Shown here: piece after piece, positions 23,775 to 33,805 of the stretch | Numbering within the stretch: the first letter of the stretch is position 1 | Layout of the letters: each line of letters starts with the position of its first letter | Assembly (NCBI GenBank): GCA_902729315.2 | Contig: LR746278.1 | Location: forward strand, 4,597,501-4,661,500 | Origin: Spirodela intermedia | Lineage: Eukaryota; Streptophyta; Magnoliopsida; Alismatales; Araceae | DNA length: 64,000 nucleotides | Direction of reading: 5' to 3' | Position numbers and translations under genes: made by a program | Notes under the pieces: model-generated | Database searches by the model: none | Seen by the model: the letters and a program-made list of their open reading frames with translations, nothing else | What the model was told of the DNA's origin: nothing

Positions 23775-24204
23775 GCATCACGACAATGTATTTAACTTCC
23801 AATTAGAATTCATCAACTGCATCTGGTCCCATACTCTAATCCCGTGCTATCTCCCTCCATGGTTGAGTCTGTGACATGATCGACCCACGAGGAGGGTGAC
23901 ACCCTCCAAGTAGTGCAGATGTCAAATAGCTCTCACCACTACGAGAGGTCAAATGGCTCTCACCACTAGGGGATGTCATATGACACCCATAGTTAGCTTG
24001 CACTTGTTCTCAACTTCATAGTGATACATGAGGAGAGTTCCACCAGTGCCAAAAGACTGTGACAATGGCAATAGAGCCGAGCAGACGAAGAAGTCGCCTC
24101 GCTCACAGGGGTAGTAGGATAGTAGGATAGGGGGGTTGGTCTGTCGACGACTTCCGCGGCAGCAACAAGCAACAAGCAACAAGCAACAAGCAAAAAGGGG
24201 GAAG
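23775..24204. repeat. Degenerate edge of the 5S array
   Basis: From about 23875 ('catgatcgacccacgagg') the sequence follows the 5S spacer, but with many changes and a partial duplication: 'caaatrgctctcaccact' appears twice (23925 and 23950). 'gttagcttgcacttg' and 'gagccgagcagacgaagaagtcgcctcgc' equivalents follow, and an extra 'caacaag' repeat occurs near 24170. No 5S coding region is present in this decayed unit. Confidence 0.7.
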
Positions 24205-24323
24205 GGGTTGCAACACGAGGACTTCCCAGGAGGTCACCCATCCTAGTACTACTCTCGCCCAAGCACGCTTAACTTCGGAGTTCTGATGGGATCCGGTGCA
24301 TTAGTGCTGGTATGATCGCACCC
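24205..24323 (-). rRNA. 5S rRNA, copy 1
   Basis: Full 119-nt plant 5S sequence on the minus strand, starting GGGTGCGATCATACC. Internal promoter boxes are intact. It has C116A, which affects the terminal helix near the 3' end. It is the outermost copy, next to the degenerate edge unit. Confidence 0.95.
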
Positions 24324-24731
24324 GATGTCACATCCGCCGCATCCGGTCTCATTCTCTCCCCCAGCTCTCTCCCTCCACCTCCATCGCCAAGCCGGGCCCA
24401 TGAGACGATCGACCCACGAGGAGGGAGGCTGACGCCCCTCCGAGCAGCGCAGATGCGAGATGGCTCTCGCCGCTGGGGGAGGTCGCACCGCACCCATAAC
24501 GCGCGGCCCCCGTCTTCCGAGTCCCTTCCTAAGCGCCCAAACGTGCCCGAAACACTCCCGAAAGTTAGTTAGCTTGCGCTTGTCCTTAGCTTCGTAGCGA
24601 CAACGCGCTGTAGAGAGCCGAGCGGACGGAGAAGTCGCCTCGCTCACAGGGGTAGTAGGATAGTAGGATAGGGGGGTTGGTCTGTCGGCGACTTCCGCGG
24701 CAGCAACAAGCAACAAGCAAAAAGGGGGAAG

Positions 24732-24850
24732 GGGGTGCAACACGAGGACTTCCCAGGAGGTCACCCATCCTAGTACCACTCTCGCCCAAGCACGCTTAAC
24801 TTCGGAGTTCTGATGGGATCCGGTGCATTAGTGCTGGTATGATCGCACCC
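24732..24850 (-). rRNA. 5S rRNA, copy 2
   Basis: 119 nt, type A. It has a single change from the block consensus, A74G, between the IE and C box. The TTTTT terminator is present downstream. Confidence 0.96.
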
Positions 24851-25268
24851 GATGTCACATCCGCCGCATCCGGTCTCATTCTCTCCCCCCGCTCTCTCCC
24901 TCCACCTCCATCGCCAAGCCGGGCCGGGCCGGGCCCGTGAGACGATCGACCCACGAGGAGGGAGGCTGACGCCCCTCCGAGCAGCGCAGATGCGAGATGG
25001 CTCTCGCCGCTGGGGGAGGTCGCACCGCACCCATAACGCGCGGCCCCCGTCTTCCGAGTCCCTTCCTAAGCGCCCAAACGTGCCCGAAACACTCCCGAAA
25101 GTTAGTTAGCTTGCGCTTGTCCTTAGCTTCGTAGCGACAACGCGCTGTAGAGAGCCGAGCGGACGAAGAAGTCGCCTCGCTCACAGGGGTAGTAGGATAG
25201 TAGGATAGGGGGGTTGGTCTGTCGGCGACTTCCGCGGCAGCAACAAGCAACAAGCAAAAAGGGGGAAG

Positions 25269-25387
25269 GGGGTGCAACACGAGGACTTCCCAGGAGGTCA
25301 CCCATCCTAGTACTACTCTCGCCCAAGCACGCTTAACTTCGGAGTTCTGATGGGATCCGGTGCATTAGTGCTGGTATGATCGCACCC
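25269..25387 (-). rRNA. 5S rRNA, copy 3
   Basis: 119 nt, type A, no change from the plant consensus that I can see. Likely functional. Confidence 0.97.
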
Positions 25388-25805
25388 GATGTCACATCCG
25401 CCGCATCCGGTCTCATTCTCTCCCCCCGCTCTCTCCCTCCACCTCCATCGCCAAGCCGGGCCGGGCCGGGCCCGTGAGACGATCGACCCACGAGGAGGGA
25501 GGCTGACGCCCCTCCGAGCAGCGCAGATGCGAGATGGCTCTCGCCGCTGGGGGAGGTCGCACCGCACCCATAACGCGCGGCCCCCGTCTTCCGAGTCCCT
25601 TCCTAAGCGCCCAAACGTGCCCGAAACACTCCCGAAAGTTAGTTAGCTTGCGCTTGTCCTTAGCTTCGTAGCGACAACGCGCTGTAGAGAGCCGAGCGGA
25701 CGGAGAAGTCGCCTCGCTCACAGGGGTAGTAGGATAGTAGGATAGGGGGGTTGGTCTGTCGGCGACTTCCGCGGCAGCAACAAGCAACAAGCAAAAAGGG
25801 GGAAG

Positions 25806-25924
25806 GGGGTGCAACACGAGGACTTCCCAGGAGGTCACCCATCCTAGTACTACTCTCGCCCAAGCACGCTTAACTTCGGAGTTCTGATGGGATCCGGTGC
25901 ATTAGTGCTGGTATGATCGCACCC
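25806..25924 (-). rRNA. 5S rRNA, copy 4
   Basis: 119 nt, type A, consensus sequence. The upstream spacer has 'ctctcactcc' where copy 3 has 'ctctccctcc'. Confidence 0.97.
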
Positions 25925-26342
25925 GATGTCACATCCGCCGCATCCGGTCTCATTCTCTCCCCCCGCTCTCTCACTCCACCTCCATCGCCAAGCCGGGCCG
26001 GGCCGGGCCCGTGAGACGATCGACCCACGAGGAGGGAGGCTGACGCCCCTCCGAGCAGCGCAGATGCGAGATGGCTCTCGCCGCTGGGGGAGGTCGCACC
26101 GCACCCATAACGCGCGGCCCCCGTCTTCCGAGTCCCTTCCTAAGCGCCCAAACGTGCCCGAAACACTCCCGAAAGTTAGTTAGCTTGCGCTTGTCCTTAG
26201 CTTCGTAGCGACAACGCGCTGTAGAGAGCCGAGCGGACGAAGAAGTCGCCTCGCTCACAGGGGTAGTAGGATAGTAGGATAGGGGGGTTGGTCTGTCGGC
26301 GACTTCCGCGGCAGCAACAAGCAACAAGCAAAAAGGGGGAAG

Positions 26343-26461
26343 GGGGTGCAACACGAGGACTTCCCAGGAGGTCACCCATCCTAGTACTACTCTCGCCCAA
26401 GCACGCTTAACTTCGGAGTTCTGATGGGATCCGGTGCATTAGTGCTGGTATGATCGCACCC
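26343..26461 (-). rRNA. 5S rRNA, copy 5
   Basis: 119 nt, type A, consensus sequence. Its upstream spacer has two extra CT dinucleotides, which gives the 541-bp unit. Confidence 0.97.
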
Positions 26462-26883
26462 GATGTCACATCCGCCGCATCCGGTCTCATTCTCTCCCCC
26501 CGCTCTCTCTCTCCCTCCACCTCCATCGCCAAGCCGGGCCGGGCCGGGCCCGTGAGACGATCGACCCACGAGGAGGGAGGCTGACGCCCCTCCGAGCAGC
26601 GCAGATGCGAGATGGCTCTCGCCGCTGGGGGAGGTCGCACCGCACCCATAACGCGCGGCCCCCGTCTTCCGAGTCCCTTCCTAAGCGCCCAAACGTGCCC
26701 GAAACACTCCCGAAAGTTAGTTAGCTTGCGCTTGTCCTTAGCTTCGTAGCGACAACGCGCTGTAGAGAGCCGAGCGGACGGAGAAGTCGCCTCGCTCACA
26801 GGGGTAGTAGGATAGTAGGATAGGGGGGTTGGTCTGTCGGCGACTTCCGCGGCAGCAACAAGCAACAAGCAAAAAGGGGGAAG

Positions 26884-27002
26884 GGGGTGCAACACGAGGA
26901 CTTCCCAGGAGGTCACCCATCCTAGTACTACTCTCGCCCAAGCACACTTAACTTCGGAGTTCTGATGGGATCCGGTGCATTAGTGCTAGTATGATCGCAC
27001 CC
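26884..27002 (-). rRNA. 5S rRNA, copy 6 (A-box variant)
   Basis: 119 nt, type A, with C57T inside the A box (50-64) and C15T. The A-box change may weaken TFIIIA/TFIIIC binding. Confidence 0.95.
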
Positions 27003-27424
27003 GATGTCACATCCGCCGCATCCGGTCTCATTCTCTCCCCCCGCTCTCTCACTCCACCTCCATCGCCAAGCCGGGCCGGGCCGGGCCCGTGAGACGATCG
27101 ACCCACGAGGAGGGAGGCTGACGCCCCTCCGAGCAGCGCAGATGCGAGATGGCTCTCGCCGCTGGGGGAGGTCGCACCGCACCCATAACGCGCGGCCCCC
27201 GTCTTCCGAGTCCCTTCCTAAGCGCCCAAACGTGCCCGAAACACTCCCGAAAGTTAGTTAGCTTGCGCTTGTCCTTAGCTTCGTAGCGACAACGCGCTGT
27301 AGAGAGCCGAGCGGACGAAGAAGTCGCCTCGCTCACAGGGGGAGTAGGATAGTAGGATAGGGGGGTTGGTCTGTCGGCGACTTCCGCGGCAGCAACAAGC
27401 AACAAGCGAGCAAAAGGAGGGAAG

Positions 27425-27543
27425 GGGGTGCAACACGAGGACTTCCCAAGAGGTCACCCATCTTAGTACTACTCTCGCCCAAGCACGCTTAACTTCGGAG
27501 TTCTGATGGGATCCGGTGCATTAGTGCTGGTATGATCGCACCC
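27425..27543 (-). rRNA. 5S rRNA, copy 7 (type B)
   Basis: 119 nt with G81A and C95T, both inside the C box (80-97). The same two changes define all four copies of block 2. The spacer on its 5' side also matches block 2, not copies 1-6. Confidence 0.95.
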
Positions 27544-27672
27544 GATGTCACATCCGCCGCATCCGATCTCATTCTCTCCCCCCGCTCTCTCCCTCCATCA
27601 CCAAGCCGGGCCGGGCCCGTGAGACGATCGACCCGTGAGGAGGGAGGCTGACGCCCTCCAAGCAGCGCAGAT

Positions 27673-27707
27673 GATCGACGAACAAGCCGTCGTCGGGAAG
27701 CAAAATT
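27673..27707. other. Rearranged junction: 5S spacer / LTR filler / retrotransposon
   Basis: The 5S spacer stops at 27672. It is followed by about 28 bp identical to the reverse complement of an internal LTR piece ('cgacgaacaagccgtcgtcg', as in 28740-28762), then 'caaaatt', the 7 nt that follow an LTR at its primer-binding-site side, then LTR1. This looks like an end-joining junction with filler DNA, or an assembly join. Confidence 0.8.
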
Positions 27708-29462
27708 TGACGTGACTCAGTCGTTGTATGTTAAATCACGCAAATATAAAATTTATAAAACTAGAAAATACGAATTTTCGGATATTTAGAAGTATTTCTA
27801 AATAAATATATCAATTATAATTCAATAAAAATTCCAAAAATAGCGGTAATTTTCCAGGTCGATCACAGGGATGTAATATAATATCTGGTAATTATTCAGA
27901 ATTTTTCTCAATGAGTACGATTTTCTTATGAATTTTATACTAGGAAATAAAAAGGAAATATATTTAAAATTCACAAAAAAAGAGGAAATAAGGGTGCGGA
28001 CGTCAGGATGACGTCAGCGCCCGGCGAACGCGAATCAGGCGGAAACACAGTTCCGCCCGGCGATTCTTACGTAGGCGATTACAGACGACTCAATTAATCA
28101 AATTAAGATCTGTAAAAGCCGGAAGAATCGTAGTTGAACGAAGTATAGTTTGGTAAATAAAAATCAACAAAGTATCACTAAATGAAGCGTAAATTAAATT
28201 GAAAGCAGGAAAACAGAGTTCCGGCGTCGCGACGGCGATGCGTCGGCGATGCACCGGAATCCTGAGCGTTTGGGAGGATCGTCGTGCAGTGTCCACGGCC
28301 TCGAAGGCTCTCCTTGGACAAAGACGACGTGGGCAATCTCTAGATAAAGCAGGAAAACAGAGTTCCGGCGTCGCGACGGCGACGCGTCGGCGATGCACCG
28401 GAATCCTGAGCGTCCGGGAGGGTCGTCGTGCAGTGTCCACGGCCTCGAAGGCTCTCCTTGGACAAAGACGACGTGGGTAATCTCTAGATCTTCTCGCGAA
28501 GTCTAGAGACCAATGAAGTGGGTCGTCGAATCGTCTCCGGCGGCTGTCACCCGGCGGAGCAGAAAAACGGCGACTTTGCGGCTCTCCGGCGGCTGTCACC
28601 CGACGGAGAGGGGCTGGATGGAGGTGAGGCGCGTGTTAGGGAGCTTCATCCTCAGGTCCGCGCAGCAAGAGGAGGCTCTTCATCGCATCTGGTACGCTCT
28701 CAGGAGGTGGCGACTGGTCTCCCGGCGGATCGTCCTCTTCCCGACGACGGCTTGTTCGTCGATCAATCGGAGATGATTTACTCAATGGACTGCGATCCTT
28801 TTATCGCGAATCGTTCAGAAATTTTAGTAGCAATGCTCCGCAAATCGCGTTGACGAGATTTTCGCCGATGATCCAGCGATTCCGGTTGCTTAATCCTTCA
28901 CCGGCGATCTGCAGGAAAGTCGCGATAATCAGTTAAAAATATATGAATTTTGACTCTGGGAGGATTCGAACCTGCGGCGGTCGCCCCCCCTGAAGGTTTA
29001 GTCCCACATCGGTTGTACGCGGATTATTCGGGCAAATATATAGTAAAGTTAGCTTTGTAGGCAAAGTCCTCTCGCGTGTACGACCACTCCTTGCCCCACA
29101 GCCGGCTGACCACCGGTGACGTGGAAGGGGAGTGCGCACACGTGCCCCTATCGATCCAAGCAAGCCGCTCCAGCCCCTGCTCGCGACTACTCCCCGACTG
29201 CGCTTCCGACCCGCTTGCGGGCCCGGCTGGCCGGCGGATCCTCTCATTTTGCAATATTTTTATTTTTATTTCTTGTTCTTCGTTTATCTCAAAACTAAGA
29301 CTGTAAAAATCGTATAAAATCACATAATTACCCAAAAATTCACGTTAATCAACTGAAAACCACTTTTCACAGTTTAACACAAATATAAGTCTATTTATAA
29401 TGAGTTAAGGCTGAAACTATATTATTTACTAATTATTAACTCATGATAATGAAGACTTATCA
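27708..29462 (-). mobile_element. LTR1 of the tandem gag-only retrotransposon (3' LTR of element 1)
   Basis: 1755 bp, minus orientation, termini tgacgtgactcag and gaagacttatca. It contains two copies of the 144-bp GC-rich unit (28202-28345 and 28346-28489), a T-arm-like block at about 28960-28975, and the G-box/ACGT/TATA promoter order. It is nearly identical to LTR2 and LTR3, so the tandem is young. Confidence 0.93.
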
Positions 29463-29474
29463 CACCCCCCAACT
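29463..29474 (-). other. Polypurine tract, element 1
   Basis: Minus strand AAGTTGGGGGGTG directly abuts the 3' LTR start TGATAAGTC. It is the expected plus-strand primer for reverse transcription. Confidence 0.9.
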
Positions 29475-29479
29475 TAAAT

Positions 29480-29501
29480 CATTGCTAGTCCCTTAGCAAT
29501 G
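29480..29501 (-). other. Conserved hairpin next to the polypurine tract, element 1
   Basis: Perfect 8-bp stem CATTGCTA/TAGCAATG with a 6-nt loop, 5 nt from the polypurine tract. It is repeated exactly at 35728-35749, and a related form lies at 54076-54093. Confidence 0.85.
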
Positions 29502-31067
29502 GAATTACGAAAATAAAAATTTAGACACTTTGGATTCTTATATCACCTTTAGACATCAATATAGAAAGAAAAAAATACAATTAGAAATGATGCACCTTTA
29601 GACACTTTGGATTCTTATATCAAGTATTTAGGAATGATGTCAAGCACTTAAATGTTTAAACACTCCTTGGAATAACAATCTCGACTTCACTTCTTCTATT
29701 CACATCTTTATCACTTCTTCACTCATAGATGTATTTACAAGATGTTCCAATTATCAATACTCATCCAAGAATAATATTGATCCTACATTTCCCTTTTTCT
29801 ATGGCTTGATTTTTGACGCTTGCACTATATTTCTTCTTTCTTTATATATAGTGGATAAGTAGCTTTTCCTGTAGACAAATTTCGACAATAAGAATAATGT
29901 CTCACACCCTCCATGTGTACTCTTTATTTTCAAGGCTTTCACTTTATCCACTTATTTTGCAGCAAGTGTTTTTCTATACACGATTTTCGACAATGAGAAT
30001 GATGTCTCACACCCTCCATGTGTACTCTTCGTTTCTAGATTTTTCACATTGCTCTCTCTATTTTTTTTCGAAATAAGTGATTTCTCCTCACAACTTTTAT
30101 AGATCAGGGTGCAAAAATCTCCATTAAACTCAAATGATCAATCAAATTTTCACATCAAGTAAATATTATCCATCAAGATCATGAAGTGAAAATCTGTAAA
30201 ATCAAATCCATGTTATCTATCAGGTATCCAAGGAGTATTCCAACATTTCATGCTAATAAATCATTCTTTTGACTCAATAATAATCTTCCTAGTATCTTTT
30301 CGTATCAATCAATCTAATTGATTTAATTTTTCGTGCATGCAATATGATGTAAGGAATTTGTAAATTTGATAGTTCTGGCAGTTTTGTTTTCTATTTTTAG
30401 TTCTATTTTTAGCAGCAATAAATTTGTCAAAAATAAATCAAAACTATCCTCTTTATAGCTGTAATTTCGAATTTCAGTAATATATATCTAGGGGATTGAA
30501 ATGTGAGAAAAGGGTCTCTATAATTTCAAATTTCGGGTTGTTTTTTTTGTCTGCTATTTTTGACAGTCTGTTGTTACTGACAGAAAACCAGAAAATAGAT
30601 GTTGCAGTTTTTCCGAATTTTATTTTAGTTTTATTTTTTTAGTTGCTGTTCTAAGTTGAATAAAATGCAAACACATGTTCTTAATCGTCCTACAGCATAA
30701 ATTAATAATGAATACTTCACCCCCCAACTGAAAAATGACATTGTCCTCAATGACACAGAAAACTCGAAACAGAATATGCAGAAAATATAATTTTCAAGTG
30801 AAGCATGCATATCTGCAAAGTTAAGCATTAAAAATATTTTCATAAATGATGAAGCTCAGAAAGACATCACCTCAACCTCGTTTTTAATTTTCCACTTCAT
30901 CTTACACTCCTGCACTTTTTCGAAAGAAAAACAAATACAGAAACAAGTACTGCGAAATTCTAAGAAAAACAGAGCTTAAAAAAAAATCAAACAGAATGAA
31001 ATAAAAACCATGGGTTGCCTCCCATGCAGCGTCTGAATTTAATGTCTCCAGCTGGACAGCTCTTATA
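29502..31067 (-). other. Non-coding 3' region of element 1
   Basis: About 1.5 kb, AT-rich, between the gag stop and the hairpin. It has a second purine-rich patch on the minus strand (TTCAGTTGGGGGGTGAAG, complement of about 30715-30733), similar to the real polypurine tract. No pol motif found. Confidence 0.7.
29882..30029. repeat. 43-bp direct repeat in the 3' region, element 1
   Basis: Two copies (29882-29924 and 29987-30029), 105 bp apart, both reading tcgacaatragaatratgtc followed by tcacaccctccatgtgtact. Present in element 2 at 36130 and 36235. Confidence 0.85.
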
Positions 31068-33485
31068 TCATATAAGCTGATCTATGGCCATCAAAATATA
31101 TTTGTATCCCAAGGTAAGTTTTATGATATTCTTTTTCAGATTTAGCATAAATTCATATACTTCATATATATACCTTGACATACTTTCAGCCAAAACAAAA
31201 TGGAAATTAACAAAATTTTCCCAAAAATAATATTTCCATTTTGAAAAGAATCTTTCCTTATTTCTATCTTTTTTTGTTAGGCTCTCATTCATTAATAAAT
31301 ACTTTCTATTAATAAACCATAAAATATGATCAGGCCATATAATTTTCAGATTAGCTCTTGCCCAATCTAGAACTTTTTCATCTAAATTGGTATCTCTAAT
31401 TCTTCCACTCACCCATTTCTTAATGTCTTCTTTTATCTGCATAATCTTCCCCTGCTCCATTTTATCTTCCATACATATTTGTTCAATTTGCGAGGAGTGA
31501 AATATTTCAAGCTTAGAAATAATTCTAATGGGCTGTGGGCTTTGAAAGATGGAAGGATTGTCTTCTTTAATCTCAGATCTAATGAATTCAGTAAAATTCA
31601 AATTTTCTCCTCCAAAATTATCTCTATATTCATATCTATTATTTTCGCTTGTTCCCATTAGTTCAATCAATTCTTTTTCTAGCTTTTCGTTTCTCAACTC
31701 ATCAAATTCTTCATCTTCCCAAAAGCTATCTTTAAATTTTGGTATATGATATACATCATCATCCTCACAATCAACATCCATGGCTGCAAAATTATGATTA
31801 GATTCATTAATTTCGTCTCCTACATCTCCCAAATCAATTGATTTTTCCTCACCTGAAATATATTTTTCTTCATTTCTGTCCGTACTCCCTTCTACTAAAA
31901 TTTGGATGATTTTTCTATGATCAATTGCTGTTTCTTCATCTAAGGGTTCTTTCTCCTCATCATCCTCACTATATTCATTCATCAATTGTGAGCAATAAAT
32001 AATTTTATTCAAATTTTCTGCTACTACATTTTTGGCCTTAATATTCTCATTTACTTCTAATGGATCATCAATTTCTTCTAATAATTGGAAATAAGGATCA
32101 GGTAAAATATTCTCACTCAATATATTCACTGTCCTAACATTTTCATTTCGTGGGTTTTTTTCTAAATTTATCCAGCTAGACTCTTCTTGCTGAAATCTTA
32201 CTGTTGGACAGTTTTCTGAATTTTCTATGGGCTGACTAGGTAGCTGTCCCTCTTCTCTCTTATTCTCAAGAGCCTCTATAATTTGTTTCTGGTGCTGCAT
32301 CATTTGTTGCATCATTTGATTCATAGTTTGTTGCATCATTTGGCTCATTTGCTGCATCATTTCCATAGCATCAGGTTGGGTTTGAGAGGGCTGATTTTTC
32401 TGAAATCTATTTTCTTGTTTTGGACGAAATTCAGAGTTTGAATTGGGTCTAAGTGCTTCTGGATTTTGAATATTATTTGGGTCTCTCCATGAAAAATTAT
32501 TCCTCCAATTAGGATTATAAGAATTTGAAAAATTTTCCCTATTTCTATTAAAACCGTGAGCTACTTGCACTTGTTCTCGCATAGGGTGAAATGATTGATC
32601 TAAATTATAACATTGAAGTTCAGAATAATCATTTTCACCATACATAGGACATGTACTATTCGAATTAAGTTGAGGGTTAAAAGGCTTTCTAATATTATCA
32701 ATAAGTAAATCAATTTTTTCTAATCTTTGATTAATCTGATTAACCTCATTTCTAAGTTTAGAATCATCATCATGATGCAATTCATAAATTTCTCTCTTCA
32801 TTTCCTTGTCATATAATTCAAAAGAGGCTTGATCTCTAGAATTTTCACTTAAATTCTCATAAAGACTGTAAATCTCATCAGGAGTTTTCTCCATAAAAGC
32901 TCCTCCACATATAGAATCAACCATATTTCTATGTTGTTCTAATAATCCATCATAAAAAATTCTATTGAGCTGCCACTTGGGTATAGCATGATGAGGACAC
33001 TTTCTAAGTAAATCTTTGAATTTTTCCCATGTCTCATGCAAAGTTTCTCCTGGTCTTTGAGAAAAACTCCATATATGTTTTCTCATATTTTGAGTTTTTC
33101 CTAAGGGATAAAATTTTCGAAGAAAGGCCTGTTCTATATCTTTCCAGCTAGTTAATTCTCTATCCAATGTGGATAGCCAATGACTAGCTTTGTCCCTAAG
33201 TGTATGAGGGAATAATTTCATCTTAATAATTTCCGGTGTAACTTGAGGGAGATTAACTAAATCACAGACCATATGAAATTTTTCTAAGTGCTGATGAGGT
33301 TCCTCTAAAGGCAATCCATGAAAATTAGGGAGCATTTGAAAAATTCTTGGATTTATTTCGAATTTAACAGTGGGTGCTAATGGGACTCTAATATTAGATG
33401 CTCTTTGAAATGAATCAGGGATATAATGATTTTTCATGGCCATAGGATTGTTCTCAGTTTGACCTGTACTTCCTTCAGGATCCAT
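31068..33485 (-). CDS. gag: Retrotransposon gag protein, intact, element 1
   Basis: Open frame of 838 codons if begun at 33584; I prefer the in-frame ATG at 33485 (protein start MDPEGSTGQ), giving about 805 residues, because this start resembles plant Ty3/gypsy gag proteins. Order of parts: a retrotransposon gag domain (about 30-200, with the LPNFHGLPLEEPHQHLEKF and ASHWLSTLDRELTSWKDIEQ blocks); a diverged zinc-knuckle position CPMYGENDYSELQC in which the second Cys and the His are replaced; an Asn/Gln-rich linker; a Met/Gln tract (MMQQMSQMMQQ type); then a 400-residue acidic C-terminal part with no domain I know. It packages RNA in virus-like particles. No pol frame follows. The C-terminal extension is unusually long for a gag. 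Confidence 0.9.
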   Translation of the reverse strand: MDPEGSTGQTENNPMAMKNHYIPDSFQRASNIRVPLAPTVKFEINPRIFQMLPNFHGLPLEEPHQHLEKFHMVCDLVNLPQVTPEIIKMKLFPHTLRDKASHWLSTLDRELTSWKDIEQAFLRKFYPLGKTQNMRKHIWSFSQRPGETLHETWEKFKDLLRKCPHHAIPKWQLNRIFYDGLLEQHRNMVDSICGGAFMEKTPDEIYSLYENLSENSRDQASFELYDKEMKREIYELHHDDDSKLRNEVNQINQRLEKIDLLIDNIRKPFNPQLNSNSTCPMYGENDYSELQCYNLDQSFHPMREQVQVAHGFNRNRENFSNSYNPNWRNNFSWRDPNNIQNPEALRPNSNSEFRPKQENRFQKNQPSQTQPDAMEMMQQMSQMMQQTMNQMMQQMMQHQKQIIEALENKREEGQLPSQPIENSENCPTVRFQQEESSWINLEKNPRNENVRTVNILSENILPDPYFQLLEEIDDPLEVNENIKAKNVVAENLNKIIYCSQLMNEYSEDDEEKEPLDEETAIDHRKIIQILVEGSTDRNEEKYISGEEKSIDLGDVGDEINESNHNFAAMDVDCEDDDVYHIPKFKDSFWEDEEFDELRNEKLEKELIELMGTSENNRYEYRDNFGGENLNFTEFIRSEIKEDNPSIFQSPQPIRIISKLEIFHSSQIEQICMEDKMEQGKIMQIKEDIKKWVSGRIRDTNLDEKVLDWARANLKIIWPDHILWFINRKYLLMNESLTKKDRNKERFFSKWKYYFWENFVNFHFVLAESMSRYIYEVYEFMLNLKKNIIKLTLGYKYILMAIDQLI

Positions 33486-33783
33486 CAAAATTAATTTTTC
33501 TTTCGGATTTTTATTTTTGAATGAAATAATGAAAGGATTTTCTAGCCTTTGATGCAAGGATCTTCTACCATGCATAAAAATCAATAAATTCGAGGGAAAA
33601 AGTTAGTAACTATTACCCTCCTTCAGGATGCTCCAGTCCTTGCCGTGCTTCTTTTCGTTCCCTTTTTCTAATAAAAATCGGCAAAAAGAAAATAAAACAA
33701 GAGTAAAGTTTTTTTTTTTTTTTTTTTTTTTTTGTGTACTCTAAGAGAAAAACAGAAAAATACTAAATATTATTCAATACATC

Positions 33784-33800
33784 CCCGGCAACGGCGCCAA
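33784..33800 (-). other. tRNA-Asp primer-binding site, element 1
   Basis: Minus strand TGGCGCCGTTGCCGGGG is a perfect complement of the plant tRNA-Asp 3' end. It is separated from the 5' LTR by AATTT (5 nt). A long poly-T run (about 33711-33733 on plus) lies between it and gag. Confidence 0.93.
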
Positions 33801-33805
33801 AATTT

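Larger units (their letters stand above)
24205..27672 (-). repeat. 5S rDNA array, block 1 (seven units)
   Basis: Seven head-to-tail units, all transcribed on the minus strand. Gene 5' ends are at 24323, 24850, 25387, 25924, 26461, 27002 and 27543, giving unit lengths of 527, 537, 537, 537, 541 and 541 bp. The spacer is GC-rich with 'gccgggccgggcc' and 'ctctctccc' tracts. Copies 1-6 (type A) have a TTTTT run 13 nt past the gene end on the minus strand. Copy 7 is type B (TTTT, two C-box changes). No TATA-like box lies near -28, but position -1 is C as in other plant 5S genes. The last spacer breaks off at 27672. Confidence 0.95.

Noticed and set aside
24249-27457. Many open frames of 60-176 codons on both strands in the 5S arrays
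   Set aside because: They recur with the 5S unit, overlap the rRNA genes and spacers, and reflect GC-rich, stop-poor repeats rather than protein genes.
24205-27672. Cassandra-type TRIM carrying 5S sequence
   Set aside because: The 5S copies form regular 523-541-bp tandem units without LTR termini, primer site or target duplications, so this is a true 5S array.
28090-28853. Arg-rich frames within LTRs (also at 34186-35093 and 40397-41304)
   Set aside because: They lie inside LTRs on both strands over the 144-bp units; older copies lose them without sign of constraint, so I did not call genes.
31479-31749. Plus-strand frames opposite gag
   Set aside because: Shadows of the gag coding strand.
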